A stretch of 64,000 nt of DNA from Blastomussa wellsi (GCA_947652115.1 OX393568.1:10657042-10721041), one strand, 5' to 3'; counted from the first letter of the stretch, positions 49,036-62,285 are shown. Program-made: numbers and translations. The notes: generated by a model from the sequence alone, not told the origin.

Positions 49036-49121
49036 TACTACTCTCCTCTTAATCTCAGTTTGACCCAAGACAAAAACACACTCAACCCTGGGTGTGGCTC
49101 GCTTCAAGCCAAGCGCTGCCC
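49036..49121. repeat. Short dispersed repeat, copy 2
   Basis: Same sequence as 47590-47676. Together the copies flank the recombinase region. Confidence 0.75.
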
Positions 49122-49227
49122 AATCAGAGAAGACGAGAATGGGGCTAAAAATGCCAAAAAGAAGAAAATAACACACCTACAAAAAAAGAAAAAAAAACCA
49201 CCCCTATAAACTAAAACAAAAGAAGCC

Positions 49228-49475
49228 ACCCAATGACTACACGCAAGCCACCCACTGACATGAAAAATAAAACTGATAATAAAGCTGACAAAATCGCCTG
49301 AGCCACCCACTGGCTACGCGCGACCCACCCACTGGCAGATAAAACTAAAGAAATCTGCGTAAGCCACCCACTGGCCACGCGCAAACCACCCACTGGCTAT
49401 AAATAAAAAACAAACCAAAACAAAAAAACAAAAACAAGCCACCCACTGGCAAACTGAAGGCCACCCACTGACCTC
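49228..49475. repeat. Imperfect tandem repeat around GCCACCCACTGGC
   Basis: At least eight copies of a CCACCCACTG core, several followed by CCACGCGC or TACGCGC. They are spaced irregularly between the recombinase and reverse transcriptase parts. Confidence 0.75.
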
Positions 49476-49501
49476 AGAACAACAAAAAATAACATAAAAA
49501 A

Positions 49502-51278
49502 CTTACCAAACTGACGCAGATGAACAACAAGAACACCAACCTTGAACACTAGTACAGAAACCGGCATTAGAAAAACGCGCAGATCTGAAATTAATACAAA
49601 GAGCCAAAATCCTGAAATTAAGATCCTCTCTCCCAAACACACCAGTACTGTGACGACCGATGCAGAAAGTAGACTTCAAAGGAGGGAGGTCTACCCAATC
49701 CACGACAAAATGAGCCAGATGAAGACCGTCAGATTAAATAAGAGGCCAGAAAGGAGCGGAACGCCAGAGCGGGACAATCAACGAACCTTGAGCGCAGCAA
49801 GACCTCATGTGTTTTAACACCCTCAGAACAAGGTGAGGTGGCGGACAGAGCCAGTTGTTATCGAAGCTCCACGACCTGGTAAAGGTGTCCATTGCTTCAC
49901 AGCGAGGATTCCAAAACCTGGAATCAAATCTAGGCAACAAATGGTTATATTCATCAGCAAAACGATCAATAGAATGAGGCGCCCATTTCAAGTCTAATAA
50001 ACGAAAAATGTGAGGACCAACGAACCAATTGTCAAAGTCAACAATACGACTTAAATAATCCGCCTGCTGGTTACTTGATCTGGGCACCCATTCCGGCTCG
50101 ATAGAGATACCATGAAGAACGCAAATCTTAAAAATAAGCTTAGCCTCTTCTTGCAAACAAGGCTTCCTACTACCAACGTCAATAATATGGGCAACATTCT
50201 GGTTGTCCATGTACCACTTGACACATAACCCTGCGAGCTTAGGCGCAAACGATTGCAATACTTTTCTAACAGCCAAAATCTCCCGCATCGTAGAACTCCC
50301 CATCGCTGGCAGACCAAACGCCTTCAGCCGCCACCTGGGGCCCAAGCTCAACAATATAACCGCCATATCCGGTATCACTCACGTCAGAATATGCCACTCT
50401 AACTGCACTGGATTTGAACCAAATACGACGGCCATTAAGACGACCTAAATTGGACTGCCAAAAAACTAATTCTTCCACGACCGAGTTTTCAAGTGAAAAA
50501 GTGGAAAACCACGACCTTAGAGCCGAAATCTGAGCATACATTAAATGGGTCATCAAACGCACAATGTTCCCTATGGCCAGAAATCATGAGTTCAACTGAA
50601 CAGCAATTCCAGCCAGATCCTTGGCGTTTGCAAGAGGAAGCCCGGGAACGCGCGAAATGCTTTCTTGAAGCTTTGTAATCTTCGAAACAGGAACGGAAAT
50701 AATGTTAAGGCTGAAATCAAGATGAAAGCCAAGCCAGGTACCGACCTGCGACGGCTCCCACACGGATTTTTGAAGGTTCACAAAGAAACCGGTGAGGTCC
50801 AAATCAGAGTGACATAAGCGACTGAGCTCCTGGCAGGCAGCTAAATCGGGGCTCCCACCAATACCGTCATCAAGGAAGGTTACGACACGACGGCCAAGCC
50901 CACACCAATAATTAACAAGAGAGCGCACTAACTTAGTGAAACTGAACGGCGCCTAAGACAAGCCAAAAGGCAAAACATTAAAAACAAAATACTTAATCTC
51001 TGAACCATAACACCAAGAAAAACCCAGATACTGGCGATGATCAGGAAAAATTTCGACATGATATCCAGATTTAAGATCAAAGGTAAAGAAAAATAACCCG
51101 ACTGAAACAAATCAAACACAGTGCGAATATCTTCGTAGCGAACAGACTGCTTCCAAACAAAACGGTTTAAAAACGAAAGATCCAAAATAAGTCGGCATTT
51201 CCCACTGGACTGCTGAACCACGTGCAAGGGGTTGATAAAATTGGGCGGATAATCAACTTCGGAAACAGCCACGCTCAA
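49502..51278 (-). pseudogene. DIRS-type reverse transcriptase/RNase H
   Basis: Pieces on the minus strand in order: 50928-51278 (CRLILDLSFLNRFV, fingers), 50584-50928 (RRVVTFLDDGIGG, the catalytic xxDD of the palm), 50266-50562 (VAYSDVSDTGYGGYI, RNase H first Asp) and 49734-50378 (MREILAVRKVL, KWYMDNQNV, SSNQQADYLSR, then RFADEYNHLLPRF). A tail lies at 49503-49703. Two or three frame changes break it. The right end is lost in the assembly gap. The order RT-RNase H-recombinase agrees with DIRS elements. Confidence 0.8.
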
Positions 51279-51300
51279 TTAACTCTGAAATGGCATCATC

Positions 51301-51500
51301 NNNNNNNNNNNNNNNNNNNNNNNNNNNNNNNNNNNNNNNNNNNNNNNNNNNNNNNNNNNNNNNNNNNNNNNNNNNNNNNNNNNNNNNNNNNNNNNNNNNN
51401 NNNNNNNNNNNNNNNNNNNNNNNNNNNNNNNNNNNNNNNNNNNNNNNNNNNNNNNNNNNNNNNNNNNNNNNNNNNNNNNNNNNNNNNNNNNNNNNNNNNN
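51301..51500. other. Assembly gap of 200 unknown bases
   Basis: All bases are N. The round length suggests an estimated or default gap size. The sequence changes from DIRS to Penelope-type across it, so the join may not be a true neighbour relation. Confidence 0.99.
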
Positions 51501-51840
51501 CCCGATGTTGGTGCTGGTGCTCTTGCTAAAAGGAGGGTTGTACCAGAGGATGTTATTGCGTTGTCGGTTTTTCCATTTCTTTGCTTTGGGTGGTTCGTAC
51601 TGCAGTGTGTAGCGGTATCCGCTTTCGTCGAGTGCTTTCTGGTATGGGGGGGGCTGCCTGGTCAAAGGATGCTTTGTCGGATGATAGGGATGATAAGCGT
51701 TTGTTGATGCCGGCAGGAATGTTCTTTGTGGTGATCGGCGGGTGGTTGCTCTCGCGGTGAACGTATTGTAGAGAAGTGTTTGGCTTTGTAAATGGCTGAT
51801 AAGTGCTTCGGTTAAGGTTAAATGTGACATCTAGGAAGTT
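51501..51840 (-). pseudogene. Penelope-like element fragment, C-terminal RT region
   Basis: Minus-strand reading with [19 protein letters not shown] and [20 protein letters not shown], the segment between the reverse transcriptase and the GIY-YIG endonuclease of Penelope-like elements. Upstream, a second frame carries the [12 protein letters not shown] stretch near 51820-51840. It ends at the gap. Confidence 0.75.
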
Positions 51841-53239
51841 GATTACTTGTTTGTTAGCTTCTATGGTGATGCGTAGTCCGTTATTATTAAAGATGCGGCA
51901 TATTTCTTTCTATATATATATTTTTTGAACGGTATATAAGCAACTATGTTTTATGTTTGTTACATGTTCGATTTTATATCCATGTAATTGTGTGATTTTG
52001 GTTTTGACTTTTATGCCTTCACGACGATTGTCCAGTGAATTTTGCCACTAAGAAAGTGTGGTACAAAAGTTGTCATTTTTAATTTATTCATGTTGGCTAA
52101 ACACGAATGAGGAATTAACCATTTTACCCTGCATATATTGTTTTAAATTTATGATATGTTATTTAGAGTATTACACTGACTTAGTATGAAGATAAACTGT
52201 CTTTTTAGATTTGTTACAATTCCAGAAATGTGGCCATGTTGAAATTATGCAATTTGGTTTTGAACTTTTTTGTGAATTTTACCATTTTCCCCTAAGTTGA
52301 TATGTTAGTTAGTGAGACAAAGAACTATTTGGCACTATCAGACTTTCTGTTGCAATTAGTTGAAGGTATAAGTATAAAATGACTAGGCTAACTGGACAAG
52401 TGAAAATTACCACGGCAATTGCAGCTTGAAAGTTACTCGCCCAGATGGTGAGTGCCTTGAACTTTCACTTTACAACCCTGTTTGGTACCAAAAGACTTTT
52501 ACTTTTGTGTTGTAGCCTTACAGTGTACTGAAGTATAAATGCGTTTGTGGAGTCATGATAACAGCATCCCACAATCCCAAAGATGACAATGGATATAAGG
52601 TATGACCCTTTTGCTAGCCAAGAATGGAAGACTACAAAAAATGCTCCCAGCAGTTGGGTTAACGTTAGGCTTGGGTTAGGGCAGGTGTTTTTAGGGGATC
52701 ACGTTTTACTTAACTTGACTAATGCCTGCTTAATCGAGAGCAACATTCCTTTCCACCACTTAGCTAATCACACCGCACAATCAATGTCCAGATCAAATCA
52801 ATTTCCACGCCAGAGACAATGATCTTGCTCAAGTCAGAGATTTTGCTGGGTCGTTTGGACCTGTCACGGTTCGTCACCAATTGTCTCGACCCATAACACC
52901 TGAAGTCATTTCCCGAAAAGAGACCTACCCCTGAACAAGTTGGCGGATCATGATGATCTGAGACGAGTCGTCAAGTTGGGAGGATCGTGACGACCACACA
53001 TGGGTTGTAAGGACCCGTCGCAGTTGCAAGCAGGCAAAACCTAACTCAAAATGTATATTCCTTGTTCTAAAAAAATGAGACCACAAACATAGTGAAACAC
53101 GCAGTGAACCACGTATATGTGTATTCTTCATTCTACAAATGTGGCCCCAGGCATTATTGCTGTCATTTTCATGGTCAAACTCTCATCAACCAGTGCGTGT
53201 ACAGGAATTGTCTTAGTTATTGTACAAACTGAAATAAAT
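51841..53239. other. AT-rich non-coding DNA
   Basis: No gene, terminal repeat or structured RNA recognised. Confidence 0.55.
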
Positions 53240-53990
53240 CAAGCTGAGGTAATTAATGCCAGTTATTATCCAGTTAAGGTTACTGTATACCTTCAGGGGT
53301 GTCTCATGTCCAAGCAATGAAGCACGTCCGGGTTAAACTGCAGATATCTAAAACCCAATATCAAATTAAAGCTTGTAGAGCTGGCTATCTAAATATACCG
53401 TCCATTTTGGAATATAATGAAATGTTGAAATTTTCACAACGTCTAAAGGTGAGCCTCTTGATTTGCCTTTTGGCCACTTTAACTCAAAGCGAATTTCGTA
53501 TTTCGCAAATTTGACTTGTTCTCAGGTTTCCGGACCCAAAGCGCTAAAAAAACGTGTCTGCGTTTTGTCATATTCAATTTCAGTAAAAAGTTACAGAACA
53601 TTTTCGAAACAGGACTAAAAACTATTGATTGTGATTGTGCGGAAATGCCTCTCAACGAAAATTTTTTCAGAAATTAAAAAAATCGCAGACACGTTTCTGT
53701 TGTTTATATGTTAAACTGACTTTTCTCCAAATTTGGGGTCGATTGAACAAATTTGCTTTGAGTTAAAGCGGCCAAAAGCCAAATCAGACACTCGCCTTTA
53801 GACTTTGTGAAAATTTTGACATTTCATTATATTCCAAAATGGATGGTATATTTAGATAGCCAGCTCTATAAGCTTTAATTTGATATTAGGTTTTAAATAT
53901 CTGCAGTTTAAAAAGGACGTGCTGCATCGCTTGGATGTGAGACACCCCTGAAGGTATATGGTAACCTTAATACTAGCATTCTTGTTGAGT
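53240..53990. repeat. Long-armed inverted-repeat element
   Basis: Arms of more than 200 bp (about 53240-53510 and 53755-53990) pair, including TACCTTCAGGGGTGTCTC at each outer part. The loop is about 240 bp. No coding capacity; MITE or foldback type. Confidence 0.75.
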
Positions 53991-54283
53991 TACTTGATAG
54001 TATACCAAAGGAGTCTCTTGCCTGTGGCTTGATGTGGAATGTCTGCTTACAAAGAGCAATATTTATACAGGCAGGTCCAATTCAGCCAAAGCTGGTTTAA
54101 ATGGAGGGCTGTATACTTATGCGGCGGTGTCTGGAAATGAACGTGAAAGTGACAGTGTTCTTGCGATTGCTACAACAAAAAACTTGTGAAAAAAATTCAA
54201 ATTAAAAAAGGACAAGAAGGTTATGGAAAAGAGTACTAAATATTTCACAAAAAATTGTTGCTGCACATGTCATAAGAATTCCA

Positions 54284-54750
54284 ATAGCTCACTTTCAAAA
54301 TCACGTGGTTTTTTATTTTATCACGTCCAATTGTATCGGGGGCCCATATTGGAAGGACAATTCTTTCCTTGTAGGTAGTTTTCTAGCTTTATAATGGTTT
54401 ACTCCACAGAAATGTGGGCAACTCCCTGAGATGCTTTTCCTTTCCTCCTTTCAATTCTTGTTTGAGATGATTGTAGTTTCAATGTTTTGTTTCGGATTAA
54501 TCTTATTTATCCCTGTTGAAGAGATTTAGCTTTGGGAATGCAATAAACCGATAGGTTCAAATTTTTCCTGGAATAGTTATTGCGCAGCGGAACACGGCAG
54601 TTATAATGAGAAGACATACCTGCTACGCAAGGTAAAATTGATTCACCACGAAAGCCGCAATTTTGAATTGTGTCCTTCCAATGCGAGCCTTCACTACTTT
54701 TAGTCTGCGGCAACCAAAAATGTCACGTGATTTTAAAAGTGAGCTATAGG
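54284..54750. repeat. Inverted-repeat (MITE-like) element
   Basis: Ends are inverted copies of ATAGCTCACTTT followed by AAAATCACGTG, with further pairing around ATTGGAAGGACA. The interior does not code. Confidence 0.65.
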
Positions 54751-55554
54751 CTGTAATAAAATTAATTCACAGCAAAATTTCATGGCTTGAAATTTGAAAA
54801 TACCTTATGGTCCTTTATCACTTTCTATCCAGTTTGTTTGCTTCAGTTTGTGTGAAAGTTTAAATCAAACAAAGCTTTCTTCAAGTTCATTTCCTTTGTC
54901 CACCTTCGATAGTAAATGTTAAGTTTTCAAAGTGACAGAAAATGAACAACATCTGGCTCAAGTCTCTCACACGGTAATCTTACATGCGTCACATTTTTTC
55001 CTTTTGTTTGCTCACCGCATTTTCGCTTTACTTTTGAGCTTAATGTGTTAGCAATGCAGAATATTTACACTAATTATTGATGTCAACACCGGACCCCACG
55101 TCCTGGATATTGGAATGTAACAGTTCCAATGTTCGCAGCAATGTTGTTTTTGTAAGGGTCCTAACTTTAGACTACTAGGGGAGAATTGCTGAGTACAATT
55201 TTTATTTGTCCGGCCAGAAACGAGGTGTGACCGAGCTAAAACTTACTTGGCCAGTCATTGTGACCAGCGACTCTTCGGAAATTGTTTTCAGCCCTGTGTT
55301 ATTCAGATCCCTTTAATGATGCCAAAATGTCTGTTTCTGTTGTTGTTACAATCATCGACACACTTATTAGCAATGCCAACAAGACAAAGTTTTTTGTTTT
55401 TTTTTTAGGACTGTCTAATATTGTCAGGTTGTTAATGCGCTCTTCTCCATGCTTCTGTCAAGGTGTTCCAAAATGAAATGTTTTAGTATTTTTTTTGTTT
55501 TTGTTTCATTTTTGGTTTCTTTCTTTTTGTATTACTTTCTACATGTACTATAAA

Positions 55555-55690
55555 AAAGTGGTAGAGCATCATGCTGGTATTTGCGGAGGTCACAGGTTTG
55601 AATCCTGTTGAAGCCCTGAACTTTTTCAGGTTTCCTTATTCCAGTTGCTTATATTGGAAATTCATTGCGATAATCATTTCTTACTCACAT
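55555..55690 (+). repeat. tRNA-derived SINE fragment
   Basis: It contains GTAGAGCATC (A-box side) and the RNA polymerase III B-box GGTTTGAATCC (55595-55605), followed by a TTTTTCAGGTTTC stretch. I remember that tail from an abundant anthozoan SINE. Confidence 0.65.
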
Positions 55691-56698
55691 CCGTAGTTCA
55701 TTTATGAATTATTTCATATGCCTTACATCATGCTTACAATAATAATACAGTATACAAGTAACTTATGAAACTCTTTTTTAATCCTGCTCTTCTGGTTTCG
55801 TAAATTTTGTGCTATTCAGTATGTTAATAGGCTTTTATGATTCACTTTTCAGGTTTATTTCAATAATGGAGCTCAGGTATGGGGTTATTCTTTTACTTTA
55901 ATTAAAATGCATGTGTCTAAAAACTTCTTTTTGTCTAAAAACTTTTGTGTGTGGAGTTGAAACAGAATAGTCTGATAATTATGTGTGTTTGTTTTGAAGC
56001 CCGTCTCTTTTATTGCTTGCAAATGTGATGTGGGAAAACTAGTAGACTTCAAAATGTTTCTCATTAATTTCTTAATGTGGCACTATGATAAAAAAGGTTG
56101 TTCTTGTTCATGCCAATTATTGCGCCTCAATTTTCGAAGTAAGTCTGTTTTTTGAACAACAAATTCTTGTTTAAACTGTCCGCCATTACCAGATTCGACT
56201 TCAGTCAAGTTGCATTTAGAGAGCTGGATTGAGAATACCATAGAGTCTGAAAGAATTTAAATATCGTGGTGATAGTACTTTTAATTAAAGTATTGTAGGG
56301 AAGCAGTTTAAGTAGTAGCCAATCGTAAGTCAGGATTTTTGGAATAGACCAATCAGAAAGCTGGATTTGGGTCACATGGCCATTTTGCACATTTAATGAG
56401 AAACTAGAAATATGTCACAATAGGTTTCGGTACTGGTAATCCGCCATTTTGGTTTTGACTTACTGGTAATCCACCATTTTATTTTTGTCACATAAAGAAT
56501 CACGCCACAACCAGAAATGCATTTTTAACAACTCTGTTTTTGTCAAAATCCTTATTTTTACAATTTGGCTGTAGTGCATGCAAGTTGCGTGCCTGGAGGA
56601 ATAGAAGGGAGTGGGGCATATCATAATGGTTTCAGAATCTATGAGATTGTTCGATTGCATCACCTGTAAATTCTTTGATGTGAATTGACGTTTTAGTT

Positions 56699-56881
56699 AA
56701 CAAATAAAGAAGCCTAAGCCATGTATTATACTGTCATGAAACATGACGGGCATTTGAGAACATGAGGGAAATGTAGAAAACATGAGCCGCAGTTGAGTGT
56801 TTTCTACATTTCTCGACCGTTCTCAAATGTTCGGAGTGTTTTGTGACAGTATAATACATGGCTTAGGCTTCTTCATTTGTT
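56699..56881. repeat. Foldback element, about 180 bp
   Basis: Arms carry AAGAAGCCTAAGCCATGTAT and its reverse complement, with a short loop. Confidence 0.75.
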
Positions 56882-57374
56882 TTATGATATAGATTTTATA
56901 CGCCGCGAGAAAAAACACCAAAACATGCACGATCGATAAACTGAAGCAATTTAATTTCTCTTCTTCTACTTTCATCTCTAACTTGGAAGCTTCCTCAACA
57001 ATCCTGCAGCTTGACTCAGAATTTTGTCCGGAATTTCTTTATAGAAAATGTTTGCCACCATCCCTCACGAATTTTCGCTACAGTAAAGCTGACAAAAAAA
57101 CAATAAAACATGCTTTTTCTATGTTTTATACTCTGATAAAACATGGGTTTTTTACCAATCAGAGCACACACAGAGTCCTATTATGATAAACAATAAAAGA
57201 AGTTATTAACTCATTGAGGGAAGGCATATTTCATAACTCAAAATAAAGATTTTGACATTCTTTTCTCACAAAGAAAAAAACTGACACTTGATTGAAAGTT
57301 CGGCCATCTGCCAAACATGCGTATACAATAATAAGGTGGCCAACCTACTGTTCAGGAGAAAAAGATGTCATGCA

Positions 57375-59395
57375 TGGGAAAACGGACTTTAACGCTTATC
57401 CGTTAATCAAGCAAAAGCGTTAAGTATCCGTTAGTTCCCCTTTAGAAAGTTTTGTCAAAAATGTTAGACACGCTGGTCAAACCGTTAACATTTAATGTCA
57501 GACTGTTAGAGTGGATATTGTATCCGTTAGCTAAAATCGTGTATCCGTTAGCCATTAGCATCAGACCGTTACAGCGTTAAGCCAAACCGCCAAGCGTTAA
57601 GCCAAAAATTTGGTATCCGTCTGCTAGAATGATCGTGACACACATTATCAGAAGTCAGTACTGTTTATTACAAGACATAAGAAATAGGGGAGAGTTTAGA
57701 AATGGAAGTTAACCTCACCTCATTGTAAACGGTAAAATGGCTAGGAGAACGAAGCATTCCTTTTAGGTCGTGAAGCAACTGAGCGAGTGTTAGTTTCCTT
57801 TGCAACAATATTCGCGAGTGACAAATTCGCCATGAGAGGGAATAAGATGAACGTCTCTACTGCAAGTCTAGCATTAGCAAGAGTTCTGGCAAATAGTCTG
57901 TGCTGTTGGCTGATCAAAATATGATACGAATGAATATCAATAACGTGTAAACGAAAAACTGTTTGGAACATTACAACCTCAAGGTCGTTTTTACCTAAGA
58001 CTGTAAGCAAGGGAACCGTTAGAAAACCCACTTGCCAGGTTGATGGAACCTAGGAGTAATCAATGACAACATGTCGGGAAAAAAGAGGGACTGTTCACAG
58101 TCTAAATTCATAACCAAGTGATAACAACAAAACTTTATCTGATAATGCCAGTCGACTTCGAGACACAAGTCTTGTCATGTCGGTGACTTCAATTTTGCGT
58201 GCTCTGTTGAGCAGAAACTTGTTTACACAAAATTCACGTCCAACACAAAATATCCTTTTGCAATGCTGTTTGCTATAAAATGCTTTTATGACGATAAAAC
58301 TCTTTGTCATGATTCAGCTTTTTCACTTGCTGTATCTCCATTTAGCACTTATCTCCATGAAGTTGATTACTGAGCTTTGTCATGTCAAATTTTTATAGTC
58401 AGCATTGACTTTTAGGTACCGTCTGCACTTGGCTGACAAATGTTCTTTGTCGCTACCAAAAAACTTGACAAAGTTTGTCTCTACCAAATTTAGGCATGCA
58501 CTAAAACCAGGAACACCGGAAACACCGCAAAACACGGAACACCGGAACACCAGAAATTTATTGGCATTTTATGGTATTTCTGGTGTTCCAGGGTGTTCGG
58601 GGTGTTCCGGTGTTCCGTGTTTTGTGGTGTTCCGGTGTTCCTGGTTTTAGTACATGCCCCAAATTTATGGTTATCGTGTACGCACATGAAAACCCCAAAT
58701 GTTTTCTTAACCACAGAGTGTCAATCACCTTGAAATCGAAGATGGATAAACTCTTTGAAAAGTGAGATAAAATCTTTTGGATTGATGTTTTCCTTCCTTT
58801 AATTCAATTCACGGCATGCAAATTGAAAAGTGTGTCAGTTTTGACGCTTGACAAAAATTTGTCCTGTTCTTGATGGAGCCTTTGAAGTTTGGTAAGGCTT
58901 GACAAAATTTGCCGTTCGCACTTGTAAACCGGAACCAATGACAGATAGAGTCATGCAGCATGATAGTAAAATGTTGTTCTTCTGCGGCGATTCATGGGAC
59001 TGTTATTTGTACACATGCATGGCAACGATAAGTGCAAAACTTGATAGTACATTGGACTGCAAGCTACGGCTGCCAAACAGCTAAAGTTCAAGTTGTCACA
59101 TGTGACCGTTAGACCCTTTCATGGCTATCCGTTAGATTTTTTCTCAACCGTTTAACAGCTCTAGCCATCTGTTAGTACAAATTGCACAACCGTTAGAACG
59201 TTTTCATGAGCCGTTAGGCAGGATTTGTCAGCCATTAGAGCGTTAGGGCAAAACGTTAGAACACTTAAATGATCCATTAGGCATAACAAGCTTGCTGTTA
59301 GAACGTTAGAACAAAGCTTTAAAATGCTTTGAAGGCCGTTAACTATCTGTTAACTATCCATTAGCCGTTTAACGGATAAGCGTTTTCCCATATGT
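57375..59395. mobile_element. Non-autonomous DNA transposon with CCGTTA-rich subterminal repeats
   Basis: The ends are inverted (GGGAAAACG...CTTATCCGTTA on the left; TAACGGATAAGCGTTTTCCC on the right). Next to each end are many copies of CCGTTAG or CGTTAA (57390-57620 and 59100-59390), the kind of transposase-binding array seen in hAT-like elements. The interior of about 1.5 kb has no convincing gene and contains a nested foldback at 58494-58656. I found no clear target duplication. Confidence 0.65.
58494..58656. repeat. Nested foldback element built of GGAACACC units
   Basis: Arms start near GCACTAAAACCAGG and contain repeated GGAACACCGG. They fold almost completely onto each other. Confidence 0.75.
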
Positions 59396-60387
59396 TTTCC
59401 CGTGCACTGTCACATAATTATGGAAAAGTTTAAAAAATAATCGGCATCCTCCTCCTCATCTGAGTCAGCGTCAGTGAATGGGGCCTTGATGAGATATTTG
59501 ATTGTGGGGGCAGCCTTTACGTGTAAGCCGAAAAACATCAGTCTGATGCCGAAAAGGGCTGCGGCGGAGATTAAAAGCTGGGGAACATCAACTTTCATAA
59601 TGGTTGCACCCGAACAGTGGATTAATATGTGATTGTCTCAATCGTTCAATCCATGTACATGTGACAGATGCCAGGACTGGTTTGTCTTCTCTGTTACATT
59701 CAATTCGGTGTGAAATTTCTATGTCGTCCTCCACTATTTCTACACCGATTGCTTGGGCAATTTTGCATATGGCTTGGTATGTTGGCGTATTAACTTTGTC
59801 GGGAATACTGTTGAACTCTAAGGAAGTTTTCCTAGAGTATTGTTCCAAATTATCAAGGTCTACATGAATACTCTATACATTTATTCTGTTTCACCAGCTC
59901 TTGTTTAAGATTTGTCTCATCTTGCCTGTTCCTTTCCATGCTGTTCTTAAGGTCAGCGACATTGGTGCTTAGCTGGACACTTGTATTGAGCAACTATTCT
60001 CAGCGGTCTCACCTAAGCGTATATAAGGAGAATCAACCATAGACTCGCCCTCTTTTCTCGCACACCCCGTGCGCTGTACATGTCTTGTTGTCCTTGCTTC
60101 ACGACTCGCTATTTCGCTATGCCGTACTTTGCACTTTGGCTTTCGCTCTACAACTCACCACTTATGGCAACAGTTAACTTGCATGCCTTTTTATATCGCT
60201 CAAGCCCGAGCAAGTTGTGCAGCCAATGGCGGCAGGAGAGTAGCTGTCTGTTCCGAACCAACTTACGGGTATAACTCGAGCAACTTGAGGTATTTTGTTT
60301 CCCCTTGTCTTATTGTCTTGGCTTCCCTTTGTATTCTCAACTTATTTTAGTGTGGTCCCTTATTATTCCAGTCTTCATTTTGTTTTA
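59396..60387. other. Non-coding stretch
   Basis: No gene recognised. A short minus frame at 59410-59598 has a hydrophobic start (VPQLLISAAALFGIRLMFFG) and an acidic end (DADSDEEEDADY). It somewhat resembles the small membrane proteins of element B, but I cannot support it as a gene. Confidence 0.4.
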
Positions 60388-60850
60388 TTTGTTTCCTCAT
60401 GGCCAATGTGTATTTGGCATATTTTCCGGCATGAGATGTTTTGTTATTTGTTTCCTCATAGCCGACGTTTAATTGGCATATTTTCTGGCATGAGATGTTT
60501 TGTTATTTGTTTCCTCATGGCCGATGTGTAATTGGCATATTTTCCGGCATGAGATGTTTTGTTATTTGTTTTCTCATGGCCGATGTGTAATTGGCATATT
60601 TTCCGGCATGAGATCTTTTGTTATTTGTTTCCTCATGGACGACGTTTAATTGGCATATTTTCCGGCATGAGATGTTTTGTTATTTGTTTCCTCATGGACG
60701 ACGTTTAACTGGCATATTTTCCAGTATGAGATGTTTTGTTATTTGTTTACTCATTACTGATGTTTAATTGGCATATTTTCCGGTATGAGATCTTTGTTAT
60801 TTGTTTCCTCATGGCCAATGTGTTATTGGCATATTTTCTGGCGTAAGATG
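60388..60850. repeat. Minisatellite, about eight units of roughly 60 bp
   Basis: Each unit contains TTTGTTTCCTCATGGCC and TTGGCATATTTTCCGGCATG. The last units are the most divergent. Confidence 0.85.
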
Positions 60851-60859
60851 TTTTGCAAA

Positions 60860-61010
60860 ATTTATGCCTTGTTTCAAAGTTTGAGTCTCCATGATGACCT
60901 GCCAAAAATAATGGTTTTTTTGCTTCTGGGATAAGTTAAAATATAGATCAACTTTAGAGGCCCATAAAAATGCTAGTATACATATTTATATATAATGCTA
61001 TATATCAAAT
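60860..61010. repeat. Left arm of a distant inverted repeat
   Basis: The region around TAAAATATAGATCAACTTTAG and GGCCCATAAAAATGCTAGTA is found reversed at about 63080-63230. The 2 kb between has no transposase that I can see. Confidence 0.65.
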
Positions 61011-62024
61011 TTATAGCATATATATTTATATCAATCGGTTGCTGTTATTCAGATTTGCCATTTGACTATTTTTAAAACACTATGAAAATGCATAATTACG
61101 CTAACTTTTTTTCAGCAAGAAATATATGCTTCTGTTTGCGTTGTATAAAATCACAACCCCACACAAACAAGTATGAAGTATCACTCTCACTTATCAGTTC
61201 ACATGATGTCACTCCAAAACATAAGCACCCCCAGGATCAGCTTCAAAGTTTTGTTTTATTTTGTTTTTCACCATTCTACTGTGCACAGGGTTCAGTACAG
61301 GTCATGGAAAACCTTGAAAGTCATGGAATTTTAGAATTTCATTTTCCAGGCCTGGAAAGTCATGGAATTTGAGTATGGGTCATGGAAAGTCATGGAAAAT
61401 TATGTTTATTAAAAAGGTACAAAATCAATTCGGTTTTCTCATGAAGAAAATAGTAAAAACGCACCCAAAATGAAAGATGATTTCCTTGAAAATGCTCAAA
61501 ATTAGGTAATGGAAAACTTTGACAAGTCTGACAAGAATGACAAGAATGACTATAACCCTAATAACAGCAACAAAAATAAATAACAATTAAATTACCCTGC
61601 CACTCTCGAGTCACTCCTCTTCTTGTCATCGCATTCTGCACTTTCTCAAGTGTAATCCAAGCTCAAGGTGATAGGGGATAGTTATCATCCCATAGCGGGG
61701 CCTTTTGACTTTTAGCGGACTTTCTAGCAACATTTTATTGTCTTTTAGTAAGACTTTGACCATCCATTCCAAGGCATTTGAACAGAAAATCTTAGCTCAA
61801 TTCAAATGCCCCGCCTATGCCTATGCCTGGCCTCCCTCCTCACAACCTCAGGCTTAGCGTTGATAGGCAGCCTGCGTGATTTTTGACTAATGATTTCGTA
61901 TTTTAAACTTTTTTTCTGATCTTATTTTTTATTGATACCTTTCAGTTTATATTCACAAGTAGTTCAATAATCACATTTCATATTAATCAACAAGGCTGAA
62001 TAGACTTGAGATGAACAGGGTTAT

Positions 62025-62285
62025 TGACAACATAAACTAAGTATAATTCAAAGGCAAAGTCTGCATTCGGGCCTGGTGGCCTATCAGGCCGGAGCTTTCC
62101 GTAGCATGAAGCAACAGAGAGTATTTCTACTCCCCCCCTTGACAGGATGCTAGTCCTTCGCAGGGTTACCCCCAGCAGTAAATTCCCTGGTACGCATTTA
62201 TACACCTGGGTGAAGAGAGGCACTGTAAGAGTATCGTCCAATCCGGAGTCCAGCGCACTAACCATTAGCCCACTGTGCCTCCCAC
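62025..62285 (-). repeat. tRNA-derived SINE
   Basis: On the minus strand GGAGGCACAGTGGGCTAATG carries a tRNA-like A-box (TGGGCTAATGGTTAG, plus 62258-62272). The body that follows includes GGGGGTAACCCTGCG and a GGGGAGTAGAAATACTC stretch. I recognise this body from anthozoan SINEs. Confidence 0.7.

Noticed and set aside
55555..55640. Possible functional tRNA gene
   Set aside because: The B-box is good, but the cloverleaf arms do not pair and a SINE tail follows.
57741..58031. Minus frame of 96 codons within the CCGTTA-flanked transposon
   Set aside because: No recognisable motif and an ordinary length for chance in this region.
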